In this document: one piece after another, positions 39,012 through 49,213 of the stretch | Numbering within the stretch: position 1 is the stretch's first letter | How the letters are laid out: each line of letters opens with the position of its first letter | Origin: JBBRHQ01 sp963840235 | Lineage (GTDB): Bacteria > Actinomycetota > Thermoleophilia > Solirubrobacterales > 70-9 | Assembly: GCA_963840235.1 (NCBI GenBank) | Contig: CAWIYC010000002.1 | Location: 124,001-188,000 of the forward strand | Direction of reading: 5' to 3' | Length of the DNA stretch: 64,000 bases | The notes under the pieces: generated by a model | What the model was told of the DNA's origin: nothing | Databases searched by the model: none | Seen by the model: the letters and a program-made list of their open reading frames with translations, nothing else | Program-made: the position numbers and the translations under genes

Positions 39012-41475
39012 CGGCCCGTCCCGCGCCCTTCGCCGCCTCGGGGACGGGTACGTGGATTGGCGCCGGCCCTTCCTCGTCGGTCTTGATGTCGGGCGCCTCG
39101 AGTCGCTGGATCTGGGGCAGGCGCCAGAAGGCGCTGGCGATCAGAAGTCCGAGCGCGGCCGAGAACAGGGCCAGGAACCACTGCGCCGCGGTGAGGATGC
39201 TCATGTCGAAGAACTCGCGCACCGGCGGCGCCGCGAGGCAGAGCGCGAAGAGCGCGCCGAGGCCGGCCACCAACGCCAGCATGTAGCTCTGGATGGCGAT
39301 GTGCTCGCGCCCCGGCCCGCGCTCGAGCAGGAGCACGAAGCTGAGGCCGAGGACGATCAGGGTCGTGGTCGCCGCGGTGCGGCCATCCTCCAGCGAGCCG
39401 CCGAAGATCGTGTCGACGAGGAGGAAGGAGAAGATCGAGCCGAGAGCCATCGCCACCCCGGCGGGGACCGCGAAGGCGGCCAGCGAGCGCAGCAGGCGAC
39501 CCCGGTACAGGGGCCCGTCGGAGGGCGCCAGGGCGAGGACGAAGGATGGGATCCCGATCGTCAGCAGCGCCGCCAGGGTGAGGTGGCGGGGAAGGAAAGG
39601 GAAGGCGAAGCCGGGCACGGCGACAAGCAGGATCAGGGCCGCGGCATAGACCGTCTTGGTCAGGTAGAGGCGCCCGAGGCGGTGCACGTTTCGGGCGATC
39701 CGGCGGCCCTCGGCGATTGCCTCCGGCAGGCGCGAGAATTCGTCCTCGAGCAGGACGACGTCGGCGACCCCCTTGGTGACCTGGGCGCCGGAGCCCATCG
39801 CGACCGCCATCCGGGCGCGCTTCAGCGCCGGCACGTCATTGACACCGTCGCCGATCATCGCCGTGTAGCGGCCGGAGTCCGACAGCGCCCCGACCAGCGC
39901 CTTCTTCTGCTCCGGCTTGATCCGGCAGAAGACGCTGTTGCGCCGGGCGGCCTCGGCCAGAAGCTCGGGGTCCTCGGGGAGCTGGGTCCCCTCGATCACC
40001 CCGGCGTCGTGGGGGACGCCGACCGAGTAGGCGACCGCGGTCACCGTCTCGCGGGCGTCGCCGGAGATCAGCTTCAGGTCCACCTCCTCGGAGCGGATGA
40101 AGTCGACCGTCTCGGCGGCGTCGGGACGAAGGTTCTCGCTCATCACCACCAGCGCCCGCGGCGAGAGCCGCGGTGGCGGCTCGTTGGCGGGATCGTCGGG
40201 CAGCGGCCCGCTGGCCTCGCCGAAGGCGACCACCCGCCGCCCTGCCCGGGTCTCCTCCTTCAGCTTCGCCGCCAGCGCCGGCGGCAGCTCCAGCGCCCCG
40301 GCCTCGACCAGCACGTCGGGGGCGCCCATGACGTAGCTGGCCCCGGGCCCGCCGCCGTCGAGGGTGAGGCCGCTCCACTTCCACTCCGAGGAGAAGGGGA
40401 CCTCGGCGTTGACCCGCTCGGGCTTTGCCGGGAAACGCTCGGCTATCGCCTCCAGGGTGCGGTTGCGGTCGCCGGCGCTGGCGGCGAAGCGGGCGAGGGC
40501 GCGATGGGCGGCCTCGGGGTCGGCGGGGTTCGCGGGCTCGACCGAGCGCAGCTCCAGCTCGCCGTCGGTCAGGGTCCCGGTCTTGTCGACGCAGATGGTG
40601 TCGACCGCTGCCAGTGACTCGGTCCCGCTCATCTGCTGCACCAGGGTGCCGCGGCGGGCCAGCCGGACTGCGGCGACGGCGAAGGTGACACTCATCAGCA
40701 GCACCAGGCCCTCGGGGATCAGGGTGATCAACCCCGCGGTCGCCGTCTGCGCGGCCTCGGTCAGGTTCTCCTGCCGCACCCGCAGGGCGACGATCAGGAG
40801 GATCGCCAGAGGGATCATCAGGTAGGTGCAGGCGAGGATCACCCGGTTGACCTCCTCCTGCAGGGGGGAGGGCGGGTGGCGGAACGCCCTCGCCTCTCCG
40901 GCGATGCTGCCGGCGTAGCTCTGCTCGCGGACCGCGTCGACCTCGTAGTAGCCCGAGCCGGAGATGCAGTAGGAGCCCGAAAGCGCCCGCTCTCCCAGGC
41001 CCTTGCGAACGCCCTCGGCCTCGCCGGTGAGGACCGATTCGTCGAGGGTCATGCCGCGGCTGCGGACGACCTCCCCGTCGGCGACCAGCTGATCGCCGGG
41101 CTCGATCTCGACGATGTCGCCGGGGACCACCTCGCCGGCGAGCAGCTCGACCACCTCGGCGTCCCGGATCACCCTCGCCCGCGGCGCGACCACCACGGCG
41201 AGCTCGTCCAGGGTCCGCTTCGCCTTCAGCTCCTGGCGGATGCCGATATAGGAGTTGATGATCGCGATCAGGCCGAAGATCGCGTCGGCGAAGAGGCCGA
41301 GCGAGAGGATGAGGACGAAGAAGACGCTGATGATCGCGTTGAAGAGGGTGAAGACGTTGCCGGCGACGATGCTCGAGACCGAGCGCGACGAGGTCGCCTC
41401 GGACGGGCCCAGCTGCTTCAGTCGGGCTTCGGCCTCGGTGCTGGAGAGGCCCCTCTCGATCGCGGCGTCGGTCAC
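38950..41475 (-). CDS. cation-transporting P-type ATPase, CtpE-like (probably Ca2+)
   Basis: The 841-residue protein has the full P-type layout: actuator TGE (150-152), membrane motif IPEGL (253-257) in helix 4, phosphorylation site DKTGT (Asp297) and hinge GDGVND (542-547), plus about ten membrane helices. The PEGL ion site with LVLLMSVTFAVAAVRLARRG resembles mycobacterial CtpE, reported as a Ca2+ transporter, more than heavy-metal pumps (which have CPx). The N-terminus is short and lacks metal-binding domains. Starts at GTG 41475. Its 3' end runs 62 bp into the marR gene on the other strand. Confidence 0.9.
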   Translation of the reverse strand: MTDAAIERGLSSTEAEARLKQLGPSEATSSRSVSSIVAGNVFTLFNAIISVFFVLILSLGLFADAIFGLIAIINSYIGIRQELKAKRTLDELAVVVAPRARVIRDAEVVELLAGEVVPGDIVEIEPGDQLVADGEVVRSRGMTLDESVLTGEAEGVRKGLGERALSGSYCISGSGYYEVDAVREQSYAGSIAGEARAFRHPPSPLQEEVNRVILACTYLMIPLAILLIVALRVRQENLTEAAQTATAGLITLIPEGLVLLMSVTFAVAAVRLARRGTLVQQMSGTESLAAVDTICVDKTGTLTDGELELRSVEPANPADPEAAHRALARFAASAGDRNRTLEAIAERFPAKPERVNAEVPFSSEWKWSGLTLDGGGPGASYVMGAPDVLVEAGALELPPALAAKLKEETRAGRRVVAFGEASGPLPDDPANEPPPRLSPRALVVMSENLRPDAAETVDFIRSEEVDLKLISGDARETVTAVAYSVGVPHDAGVIEGTQLPEDPELLAEAARRNSVFCRIKPEQKKALVGALSDSGRYTAMIGDGVNDVPALKRARMAVAMGSGAQVTKGVADVVLLEDEFSRLPEAIAEGRRIARNVHRLGRLYLTKTVYAAALILLVAVPGFAFPFLPRHLTLAALLTIGIPSFVLALAPSDGPLYRGRLLRSLAAFAVPAGVAMALGSIFSFLLVDTIFGGSLEDGRTAATTTLIVLGLSFVLLLERGPGREHIAIQSYMLALVAGLGALFALCLAAPPVREFFDMSILTAAQWFLALFSAALGLLIASAFWRLPQIQRLEAPDIKTDEEGPAPIHVPVPEAAKGAGRAASRLIRRGRGGGSEPPPPHR

Positions 41476-41550
41476 GCCAGGATGTTTACCGGGTCATCCG
41501 ATGCCTTCCGTGACAATCCGTGCGGCGGCTCGGCCCCGGCACGGTTGAAA

Positions 41551-41556
41551 TAGGGT
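41551..41556 (+). promoter_or_regulatory. -10 hexamer of the LLM oxidoreductase (leaderless)
   Basis: TAGGGT ends 8 nt before GTG 41565. Confidence 0.6.
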
Positions 41557-41564
41557 TGGTCGCC

Positions 41565-42626
41565 GTGTCGCTGAAGCTCGGACTCAATCTCGGCTACTGG
41601 GGCATCGGCCCCGAGGGCGAAGAGGCGCTGGAGATCGTCCAGGCCGCCGAGGCCGCCGGCTTCGACTCGGTCTGGGTGGCCGAGGCCTACGGCTCCGACA
41701 TCGTCAGCGTGCTCGCCTGGCTGGCGCCGCAGACGAAGACGATCAGGCTCGGCGCCGCGGTGATGCAGGTCCCGGCGAGGCCGCCGGCCGCCGCCGCCAT
41801 GGCCGGCGCCACGATCGACAAGCTCTCCGACGGGCGCTTCATCTTCGGCTTCGGCCCTTCGGGGCCGCAGGTATCGGAGGGCTGGTACGGGGTCCCCTAT
41901 CCGAAGCCCTGGGGCCGGACCCGGGAGTACGTCGGAATCGTGCGCGAGATCATCGCCCGCGAGGGCCCGCTCCAGCACCACGGCGAGCACTTCGAGCTTC
42001 CGCTCTCCGGGGGCGAGGGCAAGGCTCTGAAGCTGGGCTTCCACCCGGTGCGCAACCGCATCCCCGTCTTCCTCGGGGCGATCGGGCGCAAGTCGGTCGA
42101 GCTGGCGGCGGAGATCGCCGACGGCTGGATCCCCGCTTTCTTCAGCGTCGAGGACTTCGAGCAGATCTGGGGCGAGCACATCGAGGCGGGCCTCGCCAAG
42201 GGCGGCCGCGATCGCTCCGAGCTGGAGATCTCGCCGACGCTTCAGGTCGCCGTCGACGGCGACACCGAGACCGCGCTCGGCGTGGTCAAGGCCGGCCTCC
42301 TGCTCTATCTCGGCGGCATGGGCAGCCGCAGGACCAACTTCTATGTCGAGCTTGCCCGCCGCTACGGCTTCGGCGACGTCGCCGATGAGGTCCAGCGCCT
42401 ATACCAGGACGGCGACCGCGAGGCCGCCTACGAGGCGATCAGCGACGACCTCGCCCACGCCACCTCACTGATCGGCTCCGAGTCCGAGGTCGCCGAGAGA
42501 GTGGCCCGGTTCCAGGCGTCGGGAGTGGACAGGCTGATCGCCTGGCCGGCCCACATCGACCCGGCCGAGCGCCTGCACACGATCGAGCGCCTCTCCGCGA
42601 TGGCCGGTGTCACCACCCCCGTCTAG
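41565..42626 (+). CDS. LLM class F420-dependent oxidoreductase
   Basis: The 353-residue protein starts MSLKLGLNLGYWGIGPEGEE, with the luciferase-like barrel elements VWVAEAYGSDIVSVLAWLA (about 35-53), DGRFIFGFGPSGPQV (about 91-105) and IPVFLGAIGRKSVELAAEIA (about 166-185). It belongs to the F420-dependent group that includes mycobacterial probable glucose-6-phosphate- or mycolate-related enzymes; the substrate is not known. GTG 41565 is fixed by a -10 hexamer 8 nt before it, removing 15 residues from the longer frame. Confidence 0.88.
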   Translation: MSLKLGLNLGYWGIGPEGEEALEIVQAAEAAGFDSVWVAEAYGSDIVSVLAWLAPQTKTIRLGAAVMQVPARPPAAAAMAGATIDKLSDGRFIFGFGPSGPQVSEGWYGVPYPKPWGRTREYVGIVREIIAREGPLQHHGEHFELPLSGGEGKALKLGFHPVRNRIPVFLGAIGRKSVELAAEIADGWIPAFFSVEDFEQIWGEHIEAGLAKGGRDRSELEISPTLQVAVDGDTETALGVVKAGLLLYLGGMGSRRTNFYVELARRYGFGDVADEVQRLYQDGDREAAYEAISDDLAHATSLIGSESEVAERVARFQASGVDRLIAWPAHIDPAERLHTIERLSAMAGVTTPV

Positions 42627-42666
42627 ATGGGCAATCGCGCGAATCACTCATCGGCCCCGATTGTCG

Positions 42667-42672
42667 TAGGCT
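42667..42672 (+). promoter_or_regulatory. -10 hexamer of the transhydrogenase operon
   Basis: TAGGCT ends 13 nt before ATG 42686 (10 nt before a TTG at 42683), so the leader is only a few nucleotides. Confidence 0.5.
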
Positions 42673-42685
42673 CTCGCCGCTCTTG

Positions 42686-43804
42686 ATGAGGATCGGAGTC
42701 CCGAAAGAGACGGCTGAGGGGGAGCGCCGGGTGGCGCTCGTGCCCGACGTCGTCAAGTCGCTGAAGCGCAACGAGCAGGTCGAGGTCGTCGTCGAGTCCG
42801 GAGCCGGAGACGCGGCCGGCCATCCCGACGCCGCCTACGCCGAGGCCGGCGCCGAGGTCTCGGACTCCGCCGCGGCCTGGGGCGCCGACGTCGTCCTCCG
42901 CGTCGCCACTCCCTCGACCGAGGAGGTCGGCGCGATGAAGCAGGGTCAGGTGCTGATAGCGCACCTCGCCCCCTGGACCTCGGCCGGGACCAACCAGGCG
43001 CTGGCGAGGGCCGGCATCCGGAGCTTCGCCATGGAGGCGATCCCGCGCACCACGCGGGCCCAGGCGATGGACGCGCTCTCCTCGCAGGCGACGGCGGCCG
43101 GGTACGCGGCGATGCTGATCGCGGCGCGGGAGTCGGGCCGCTTCTTCGGGATGATGACCACCGCCGCCGGCACGGTGCCCCCGGCCAGGGTGATGGTCCT
43201 CGGCGCCGGCGTCGCCGGGTTACAGGCGGTGGCGACGGCGAAGCGCCTGGGCGCGATCGTCACCGGCTTCGACATCCGCCGCGCCGCCTGGGAGCAGATC
43301 GCCTCGCTCGGCGGCCGCCCGCTCGAGCTCGACTTCATTCCCGACGCGGAGGGGGAGGGGGGCTACGCCCGTCCGCTCACCGACGAGGAGAACGCCCGGG
43401 TGCGCGACGCCCTTGGCGAGGAGGCTGCGAAGCAGGACATCATCGTCACTACGGCCGCGATCCCGGGCCGCGCGGCGCCGATCCTGATCACGGCCGAGGC
43501 CGTGCGCGGGATGAAGCCGGGCTCGGTGATCGTCGATCTGGCGGCGGAGACCGGCGGCAACTGCGAGCTGACGAGCGCAGGCGTGACGGTGCGCGAGGAC
43601 GGGGTCACGGTCGTCGGACCGAAGAACCTGCCCAGCGAGATGCCGGCGCCGGCGTCCCAGCTCTACGCCAAGAACCTGGAGAACCTGCTGGGGCTGATGA
43701 TCACCGAGGATGGCGCGCTCGAGATCGATTTCGGCGACGACATCCTGGCCGCGGCCTGCATCACCGACGACGGCGAAATCCGAAACGAGAGGGCGGCGAA
43801 GTAG
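42686..43804 (+). CDS. pntAA: NAD(P) transhydrogenase subunit alpha, part 1
   Basis: The 372-residue protein is the NAD(H)-binding domain I. RIGVPKETAEGERRVALVPD is the start typical of the alanine dehydrogenase/transhydrogenase family. AQAMDALSSQATAAGYAAML and PPARVMVLGAGVAGLQAVAT (GxGxxG) bind NAD, and the RxQD-type loop contacts domain III. In actinobacteria the alpha chain is often split, as here, with the membrane part encoded next. The complex moves hydride from NADH to NADP+ using the proton gradient. Confidence 0.93.
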   Translation: MRIGVPKETAEGERRVALVPDVVKSLKRNEQVEVVVESGAGDAAGHPDAAYAEAGAEVSDSAAAWGADVVLRVATPSTEEVGAMKQGQVLIAHLAPWTSAGTNQALARAGIRSFAMEAIPRTTRAQAMDALSSQATAAGYAAMLIAARESGRFFGMMTTAAGTVPPARVMVLGAGVAGLQAVATAKRLGAIVTGFDIRRAAWEQIASLGGRPLELDFIPDAEGEGGYARPLTDEENARVRDALGEEAAKQDIIVTTAAIPGRAAPILITAEAVRGMKPGSVIVDLAAETGGNCELTSAGVTVREDGVTVVGPKNLPSEMPAPASQLYAKNLENLLGLMITEDGALEIDFGDDILAAACITDDGEIRNERAAK

Positions 43805-44106
43805 ATGAGCCTGATGACCGAGATAACCATCTTCGTCCTCGCCGCCTTCGTCGGTTTCGAGGTGATCTCGAAGGTGCCGACCACCCTGCACACGCCACTG
43901 ATGTCGCAGACCAACGCGATCCACGGGATCGTCATGCTCGGCGGCCTGATCGTCGTCGGCTACGCCAACGACCCGTTGGAGGACATCATCGGCGTGATCG
44001 CGATCGCCTTCGGGACGATCAACATCGTCGGCGGCTTCATGGTCACCGACCGGATGCTCGGCATGTTCGTTCGCAAGCCGAAACCGCCGCCTGAAGAAGA
44101 CGGCTC

Positions 44107-44110
<4 letters not shown>
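43805..44110 (+). CDS. pntAB: NAD(P) transhydrogenase subunit alpha, part 2 (membrane)
   Basis: The 101-residue protein has three membrane helices: ITIFVLAAFVGFEVISKVPT, then HTPLMSQTNAIHGIVMLGGL with the conserved SxTNAI-xG signature, and NIVGGFMVTDRMLGMF. It is the first part of the proton channel (domain II). Its ATG follows directly on the pntAA stop codon, and its own stop overlaps the pntB start by 4 bp. The length is normal for split transhydrogenases. Confidence 0.93.
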
Positions 44111-45522
<1,412 letters not shown>

Positions 45523-45535
45523 ACCTACGATCCAT

Positions 45536-45568
45536 GCGTCTGCCGACCGGGGGGCGGATGGCAGACGC
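45536..45568. terminator. bidirectional hairpin between convergent pntB and DUF gene
   Basis: GCGTCTGCC (45536-45544) and GGCAGACGC (45560-45568) make a perfect 9-bp stem with a 15-nt loop, 14 bp after the pntB stop. Confidence 0.55.
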
Positions 45569-45596
45569 GACGGTTCGACACGCATCGGGCGTCGGG

Positions 45597-46505
45597 CTAG
45601 CGCTCGACCTTTCCCGGTAGCAGGTAGGGGTAGGGCCGGCGGCGGACCCGACGGTGCCAGGCGCGGTCGAGGCGGCGCAGGCGGAGCAGGAGCTCCCAGA
45701 GGCGGGCGTCCGAGCGGTAGTAGGCGCGCACCTTCTCCTCGGTCACGGGCGGGTCGAGCGTCTCGTTGATCGCCTCCAGGAAGGCCGGGACCCAGGGATC
45801 CAGCCGCTCCTTCAGCAGGTTCCCGCAGAGGTCCTTCATCACCTCACGGGTGTCCCGGTAGCCGTCGAGGATGCGGGGGCCGAGGAAGCGCCTGACCGGC
45901 GGGCGGAGGATCGCCGGCAGCGGCTGCGCCAGCAGGCCGAGGTCGAGCAGCAGCTTCCCGCCCTTCGACCAGAGCATCGGCGTGGTCACGTCGAGGTACC
46001 GCAGCTTCCCGTCCTCCTCCCAGGTCCAGTTGGAGAGCTGTGCGTCGATGCCGAGGCGCGGGGTGATCACCGCTTGCGCCAGGCCCACGATCCGTTCGAC
46101 CAGGGGATGGCCGTCGACCGGGTCGGCGGCGGAAAGGACGGTGGGGGCCAGGGTCTCGGGTGCCAGCACGGGTTGGACGGCGTAGCCGACCACCGAGCCG
46201 TCGCTCCGCTCGACTGGCCGGAACTCGGTCTCGACCACGTCGACCCCAGCCCCTCGCAGGGCGGCCACGTAGTCGGCCAATGTGTCTCCGTAGGCCTCGA
46301 ACCGGGACCTGTTGATGAAGGCGGGCAGCCGCTTGCAGGCGAAGGCGGGCTCCTCGGGCGGCCAGCCGAGCACGAGTGAGATCTCGCCGTAGCCGAGCAC
46401 GCGCAGCCCGCCCTCGTCGCCAGTGGCGAGCGCCTCCTCGACCGTGCGATCGAGCTTGCGGATCTCGGCATCCGGTAGCCCCTGCAGCGAGTCCGCGAAG
46501 CTCAC
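45597..46505 (-). CDS. uncharacterised protein with kinase-like features
   Basis: The 302-residue protein is not one I can name with certainty (a DUF6206-type annotation is possible). The order of features resembles a protein kinase-like or RIO/Aph fold: VLGYGEISLVLGW (glycine-poor loop), FACKRLP (candidate ATP-binding Lys), TPRLGIDAQLSNWTWEEDGK (catalytic-loop-like, with D/N), and RYLDVTTPMLWSKGG (D-x-x-P in place of DFG). It starts inside the stop codon of the aminotransferase gene (ATGA), so the two act in the same pathway. Transfer of phosphate to a small substrate is only a guess. Confidence 0.65.
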   Translation of the reverse strand: MSFADSLQGLPDAEIRKLDRTVEEALATGDEGGLRVLGYGEISLVLGWPPEEPAFACKRLPAFINRSRFEAYGDTLADYVAALRGAGVDVVETEFRPVERSDGSVVGYAVQPVLAPETLAPTVLSAADPVDGHPLVERIVGLAQAVITPRLGIDAQLSNWTWEEDGKLRYLDVTTPMLWSKGGKLLLDLGLLAQPLPAILRPPVRRFLGPRILDGYRDTREVMKDLCGNLLKERLDPWVPAFLEAINETLDPPVTEEKVRAYYRSDARLWELLLRLRRLDRAWHRRVRRRPYPYLLPGKVER

Positions 46506-47740
46506 CCCAGGGTCTCGCCGACCGCCCTGACGATCTCGTCGGCCTCGTCGTCGGAGAGGATCAGCGGTGGCTTGAACTGGGTGACGCGGTGGTCGTGCTC
46601 GGCGTAGACGGCGAAGACGCCCGCGTCGATCAGCAGCTTGGCGGCAAGCACGCCGCCCTCGTCCTCTTCGAACGCCAGCCCCATCGTCAGCCCGCGTCGC
46701 CGCAGCCCGAACGGCAGCCCCGCGAAGCCGCGCTCGAAGCGCTCGCCCAACTCGCCCACCCGGTCCAGGAAACCCGGTCGCGAGATCTCGTCCATCACCG
46801 CGCTCGCCGCGGCGCAGCCCAGCTCCGAGCCGCCGAAGGTTGAGACGTAGGCAAAGGGACGCTCGTCGAAGAAGCCCTCGAGCTCCTCACTGATCAGCGC
46901 CGCGCTGACCGGGTAAAGGCCCCCGCCGAGCCCCTTGCCGGTGATGATCGCGTCCGGTTCGGACTCCTCCTGCTGGTGGAACCACGGGGATCCCGTTCGC
47001 CCGAGCCCGGTCTGCACCTCGTCGAGGATCAGCAGAGATCCGTTGCGCCGGGCCAGCTCGCCGGCCTCCCGCAGGTAGCCCGGGGCCGGCGGGGGGAAGC
47101 CGAGCGTTGCCGGGATCGACTCGAGTATCACCGCCGCCGCATCGCCGTCGAGTTGCGCCGCCAGCGCCTCGATGTCGTTGAAGGGGACGTGGACGAAGCC
47201 GGGCAGGGGCTCGCCGAACGGCTCCGCCCAACGCGGGTCGCTGGCGGCCCGGGCCAGCCCGGCGAGGCCGTGGTAGGCGCCCTCTGCGGCGATGATCTTC
47301 TGGCGCCCGGTGTGGCCCCGCGCCAGGGCGAGCGCGAGGTCGACGGCCTCGCTGCCGGAGGGTGTGAACAGCGCGAACGGAAGCCGCCCGCCGGTGCTCT
47401 CCGAGAGCTGGGTCGCCAGGCGGCCGCGCCAGCCCGAGATCAGGTGGTGGTTGCCGACGTCGACGTGTTCGAGGGCGCTGCGCAGCGCGGCGGAGACCCG
47501 GGGATTGCGGTGGCCGAGATTGAAGACGCCGCCGTTGCAGTGACAGTTCCAGAACCAGCGACCGCTGTATGCGTCGCGGAAGCGGGCGCCCTCTCGCTCG
47601 CCGATGACGATGTCGACGCCGATCGCCTCCAAGGCCCGGGCCTTGCCGCGATTGACATGCCCGGCGAAGGCTTCGGTCGCGGTCTCGCGGCTTGGGTAGG
47701 GCTCGGTCCCCGTCGCCGTCCCGGTTGATGCGGCTTGCAT
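46502..47740 (-). CDS. class III (aspartate family) aminotransferase
   Basis: The 412-residue PLP enzyme shows GSEAVDLALALARGHTGRQK, SESIPATLG-type SIPATLGFPPPAPGYL, the cofactor-binding LLILDEVQTGLGRTG and the Schiff-base lysine in IITGKGLGGGLYPVSAAL. Its N-terminus (RFRDAYSGRWFWNCHCNGGV) is like the subgroup near diaminobutyrate and 4-aminobutyrate aminotransferases. Unusually HCNGG replaces the more common D...GG. The ribosome-binding site GAGGAGGTGACC is strong. It is followed by an overlapping kinase-like gene. Confidence 0.87.
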   Translation of the reverse strand: MQAASTGTATGTEPYPSRETATEAFAGHVNRGKARALEAIGVDIVIGEREGARFRDAYSGRWFWNCHCNGGVFNLGHRNPRVSAALRSALEHVDVGNHHLISGWRGRLATQLSESTGGRLPFALFTPSGSEAVDLALALARGHTGRQKIIAAEGAYHGLAGLARAASDPRWAEPFGEPLPGFVHVPFNDIEALAAQLDGDAAAVILESIPATLGFPPPAPGYLREAGELARRNGSLLILDEVQTGLGRTGSPWFHQQEESEPDAIITGKGLGGGLYPVSAALISEELEGFFDERPFAYVSTFGGSELGCAAASAVMDEISRPGFLDRVGELGERFERGFAGLPFGLRRRGLTMGLAFEEDEGGVLAAKLLIDAGVFAVYAEHDHRVTQFKPPLILSDDEADEIVRAVGETLG

Positions 47741-47811
47741 CCGGTCACCTCCTCTGTTGTGAAGCTGCCAGGGGAAGCTATCGCGGCGGGGGCCTGGCGG
47801 CGTCCGCTCGC

Positions 47812-48096
47812 CTAGTCTGCGTCGCGGCGCCGTTCGTCGCGGCGGTGGCGCCGCAGGACCGGCGCCGCGTAGCCGATGGCGGCCCCGAGCAGGGCCGCGA
47901 ACAGCAGGACGACGATCAGCGGTGCAGAGCCGTTGATCGTCAGGAACTTGACCTCGACCGTCTGCGAGTTCTGCAGGGCTACGATCGCGAGCACGGCGAT
48001 CGCGGCGTAGAGCAGCCAGCGGCGCCAGGGAGTCGCCTCGCCGCCCTCGTTCTCGGTGCGCGACTGGATTGCGCGGGGGTTGGTCGGGTCGGCCAT
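47812..48096 (-). CDS. LapA-domain (DUF1049) membrane protein
   Basis: The 94-residue protein has two membrane helices, LLYAAIAVLAIVALQNSQTV and PLIVVLLFAALLGAAIGYAA, linked by the ALQNSQTVEVKFL signature of LapA proteins (lipopolysaccharide assembly A-like), then a basic tail. In actinobacteria its role is unknown. ATG 48096 is fixed by TACAGT 8 nt upstream. Confidence 0.82.
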   Translation of the reverse strand: MADPTNPRAIQSRTENEGGEATPWRRWLLYAAIAVLAIVALQNSQTVEVKFLTINGSAPLIVVLLFAALLGAAIGYAAPVLRRHRRDERRRDAD

Positions 48097-48104
48097 GGGG
48101 CGCG

Positions 48105-48110
48105 ACTGTA
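48105..48110 (-). promoter_or_regulatory. -10 hexamer of the LapA-like gene (leaderless)
   Basis: TACAGT on the minus strand ends 8 nt before ATG 48096. Confidence 0.6.
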
Positions 48111-48199
48111 ACAGCGGCCCGCGGCACCCCGGCGCGGGCTCGTGACCAAGGCTTTCCACCATCGGCACACGGCCGGGCCACCTGCATGCCTGTCGCTCC

Positions 48200-48205
48200 T
48201 AGCGT
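48200..48205 (+). promoter_or_regulatory. -10 hexamer of the prepilin-like gene (leaderless)
   Basis: TAGCGT ends 6 nt before ATG 48212. Confidence 0.6.
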
Positions 48206-48211
48206 CGGGAC

Positions 48212-49159
48212 ATGATCGGGCGAGGGGGCCACGGGTTCCAGTCGGGCCAGGCGACCGTCGAGTGGGTCGGCCTCCTCCTGCTGGTGGGTGCCACCTTCGT
48301 CGGACTCCTGGCAGTCGGGGTGAGGCTGCCGGGGATTCCGCCGGCAAGGGCGATCGCCGGGCGGATTCTCTGCGCCGTCTCGTTCGAGGGCCACTGCGGC
48401 GAGGCGGCGGCCCTCTCCTCCGCCTACGGCGAAGAGGTGGCGGGGATCGTTCGCGGGCACGCTCCCGGTCTCGCCTACGAGGAGGGGATGCGGGCGCTGC
48501 CCGTGGACTTCCGCGACTGCCGCGACCCCGCCTGTGCCGACGGACCGAGCCGGGGGATCGTGACCCGCTCGACGGCGCGGAAGCCGGTTGTTGCCTTCGT
48601 CCACGTGGTCGACTGCCGGCCGGGATCGGTCGGCGAAACGGCCGCGCACGGCGGCGAATGCTCAGGCGTCCGGCGAGGGAACCTCTACCTCCAGTACTGG
48701 ACCTACTACGCCGACAGCGCCACCCTCCGGGAGATGCCGGTCGCGGGAGTCGCCGGCTATCACCGCGACGACTGGGAGGGGGTCGAGATCCGCATCGGGG
48801 CTGACGGTGAGGTCTCCGAGCGGGCCTCCTCGCACGCCGGCTACAACTACGAGCAGGGGCCGGCGAACTGGGGCTCGGACACCGGGATCGGCGTCCTGCG
48901 GGACATCTCGGAGGCAATCGGCGCCCGCCCGGAAGGGGGGTGGGGCCCCGCAACCGGCTGGCTCTTCGTCTCCGGCGGCTCACACGCCGGCAACGCCAGG
49001 GCCGACCCCCGCAGCGTTGCCCGCGTCACCCCGGGGCGTCACCTCCTGCTGGTGCCGCTGGAGCCGATCGCCGAGAGCGGCGAGCCGACCAGGTTCGCGA
49101 TCTCCCCACCGTGGCGCAAGCGGGTCTGGCTCGACCCCGAGGCGGAGGGGACGGACTGA
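48212..49159 (+). CDS. secreted protein with prepilin/TadE-like N-terminus and Vps62-like domain
   Basis: The 315-residue protein begins with SGQATVEWVGLLLLVGATFV (11-30), the GQ-x-x-VE motif and hydrophobic helix of TadE/Flp-type prepilins, then a Cys-rich region. In the middle, LYLQYWTYYADSATL and YHRDDWEGVEIRIG with RASSHAGYNYEQ resemble the Vps62-like pattern (YWFFY..., EGDWE, S-x-H-x-G), which is found in toxin-like and cell-surface proteins. I do not know an exact homologue. It would be inserted in the membrane with the large domain outside. Confidence 0.6.
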   Translation: MIGRGGHGFQSGQATVEWVGLLLLVGATFVGLLAVGVRLPGIPPARAIAGRILCAVSFEGHCGEAAALSSAYGEEVAGIVRGHAPGLAYEEGMRALPVDFRDCRDPACADGPSRGIVTRSTARKPVVAFVHVVDCRPGSVGETAAHGGECSGVRRGNLYLQYWTYYADSATLREMPVAGVAGYHRDDWEGVEIRIGADGEVSERASSHAGYNYEQGPANWGSDTGIGVLRDISEAIGARPEGGWGPATGWLFVSGGSHAGNARADPRSVARVTPGRHLLLVPLEPIAESGEPTRFAISPPWRKRVWLDPEAEGTD

Positions 49160-49213
49160 AACCCGGGGGCCGCGGCCCCGGTCCGGCATCCTGACCGCGG
49201 CGCCCGGGGGCTC

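Noticed and set aside
39052..40617. 521-codon open frame on the plus strand inside the P-type ATPase
   Set aside because: It is the complement of a gene with intact DKTGT and GDGVND motifs, and its composition is low-complexity Arg/Gly/Asp.
49160..49213. GGGGCCGCGGCCCC palindrome between convergent genes as a terminator
   Set aside because: It is self-complementary without a loop or T-tract, and such runs are expected at this GC content.
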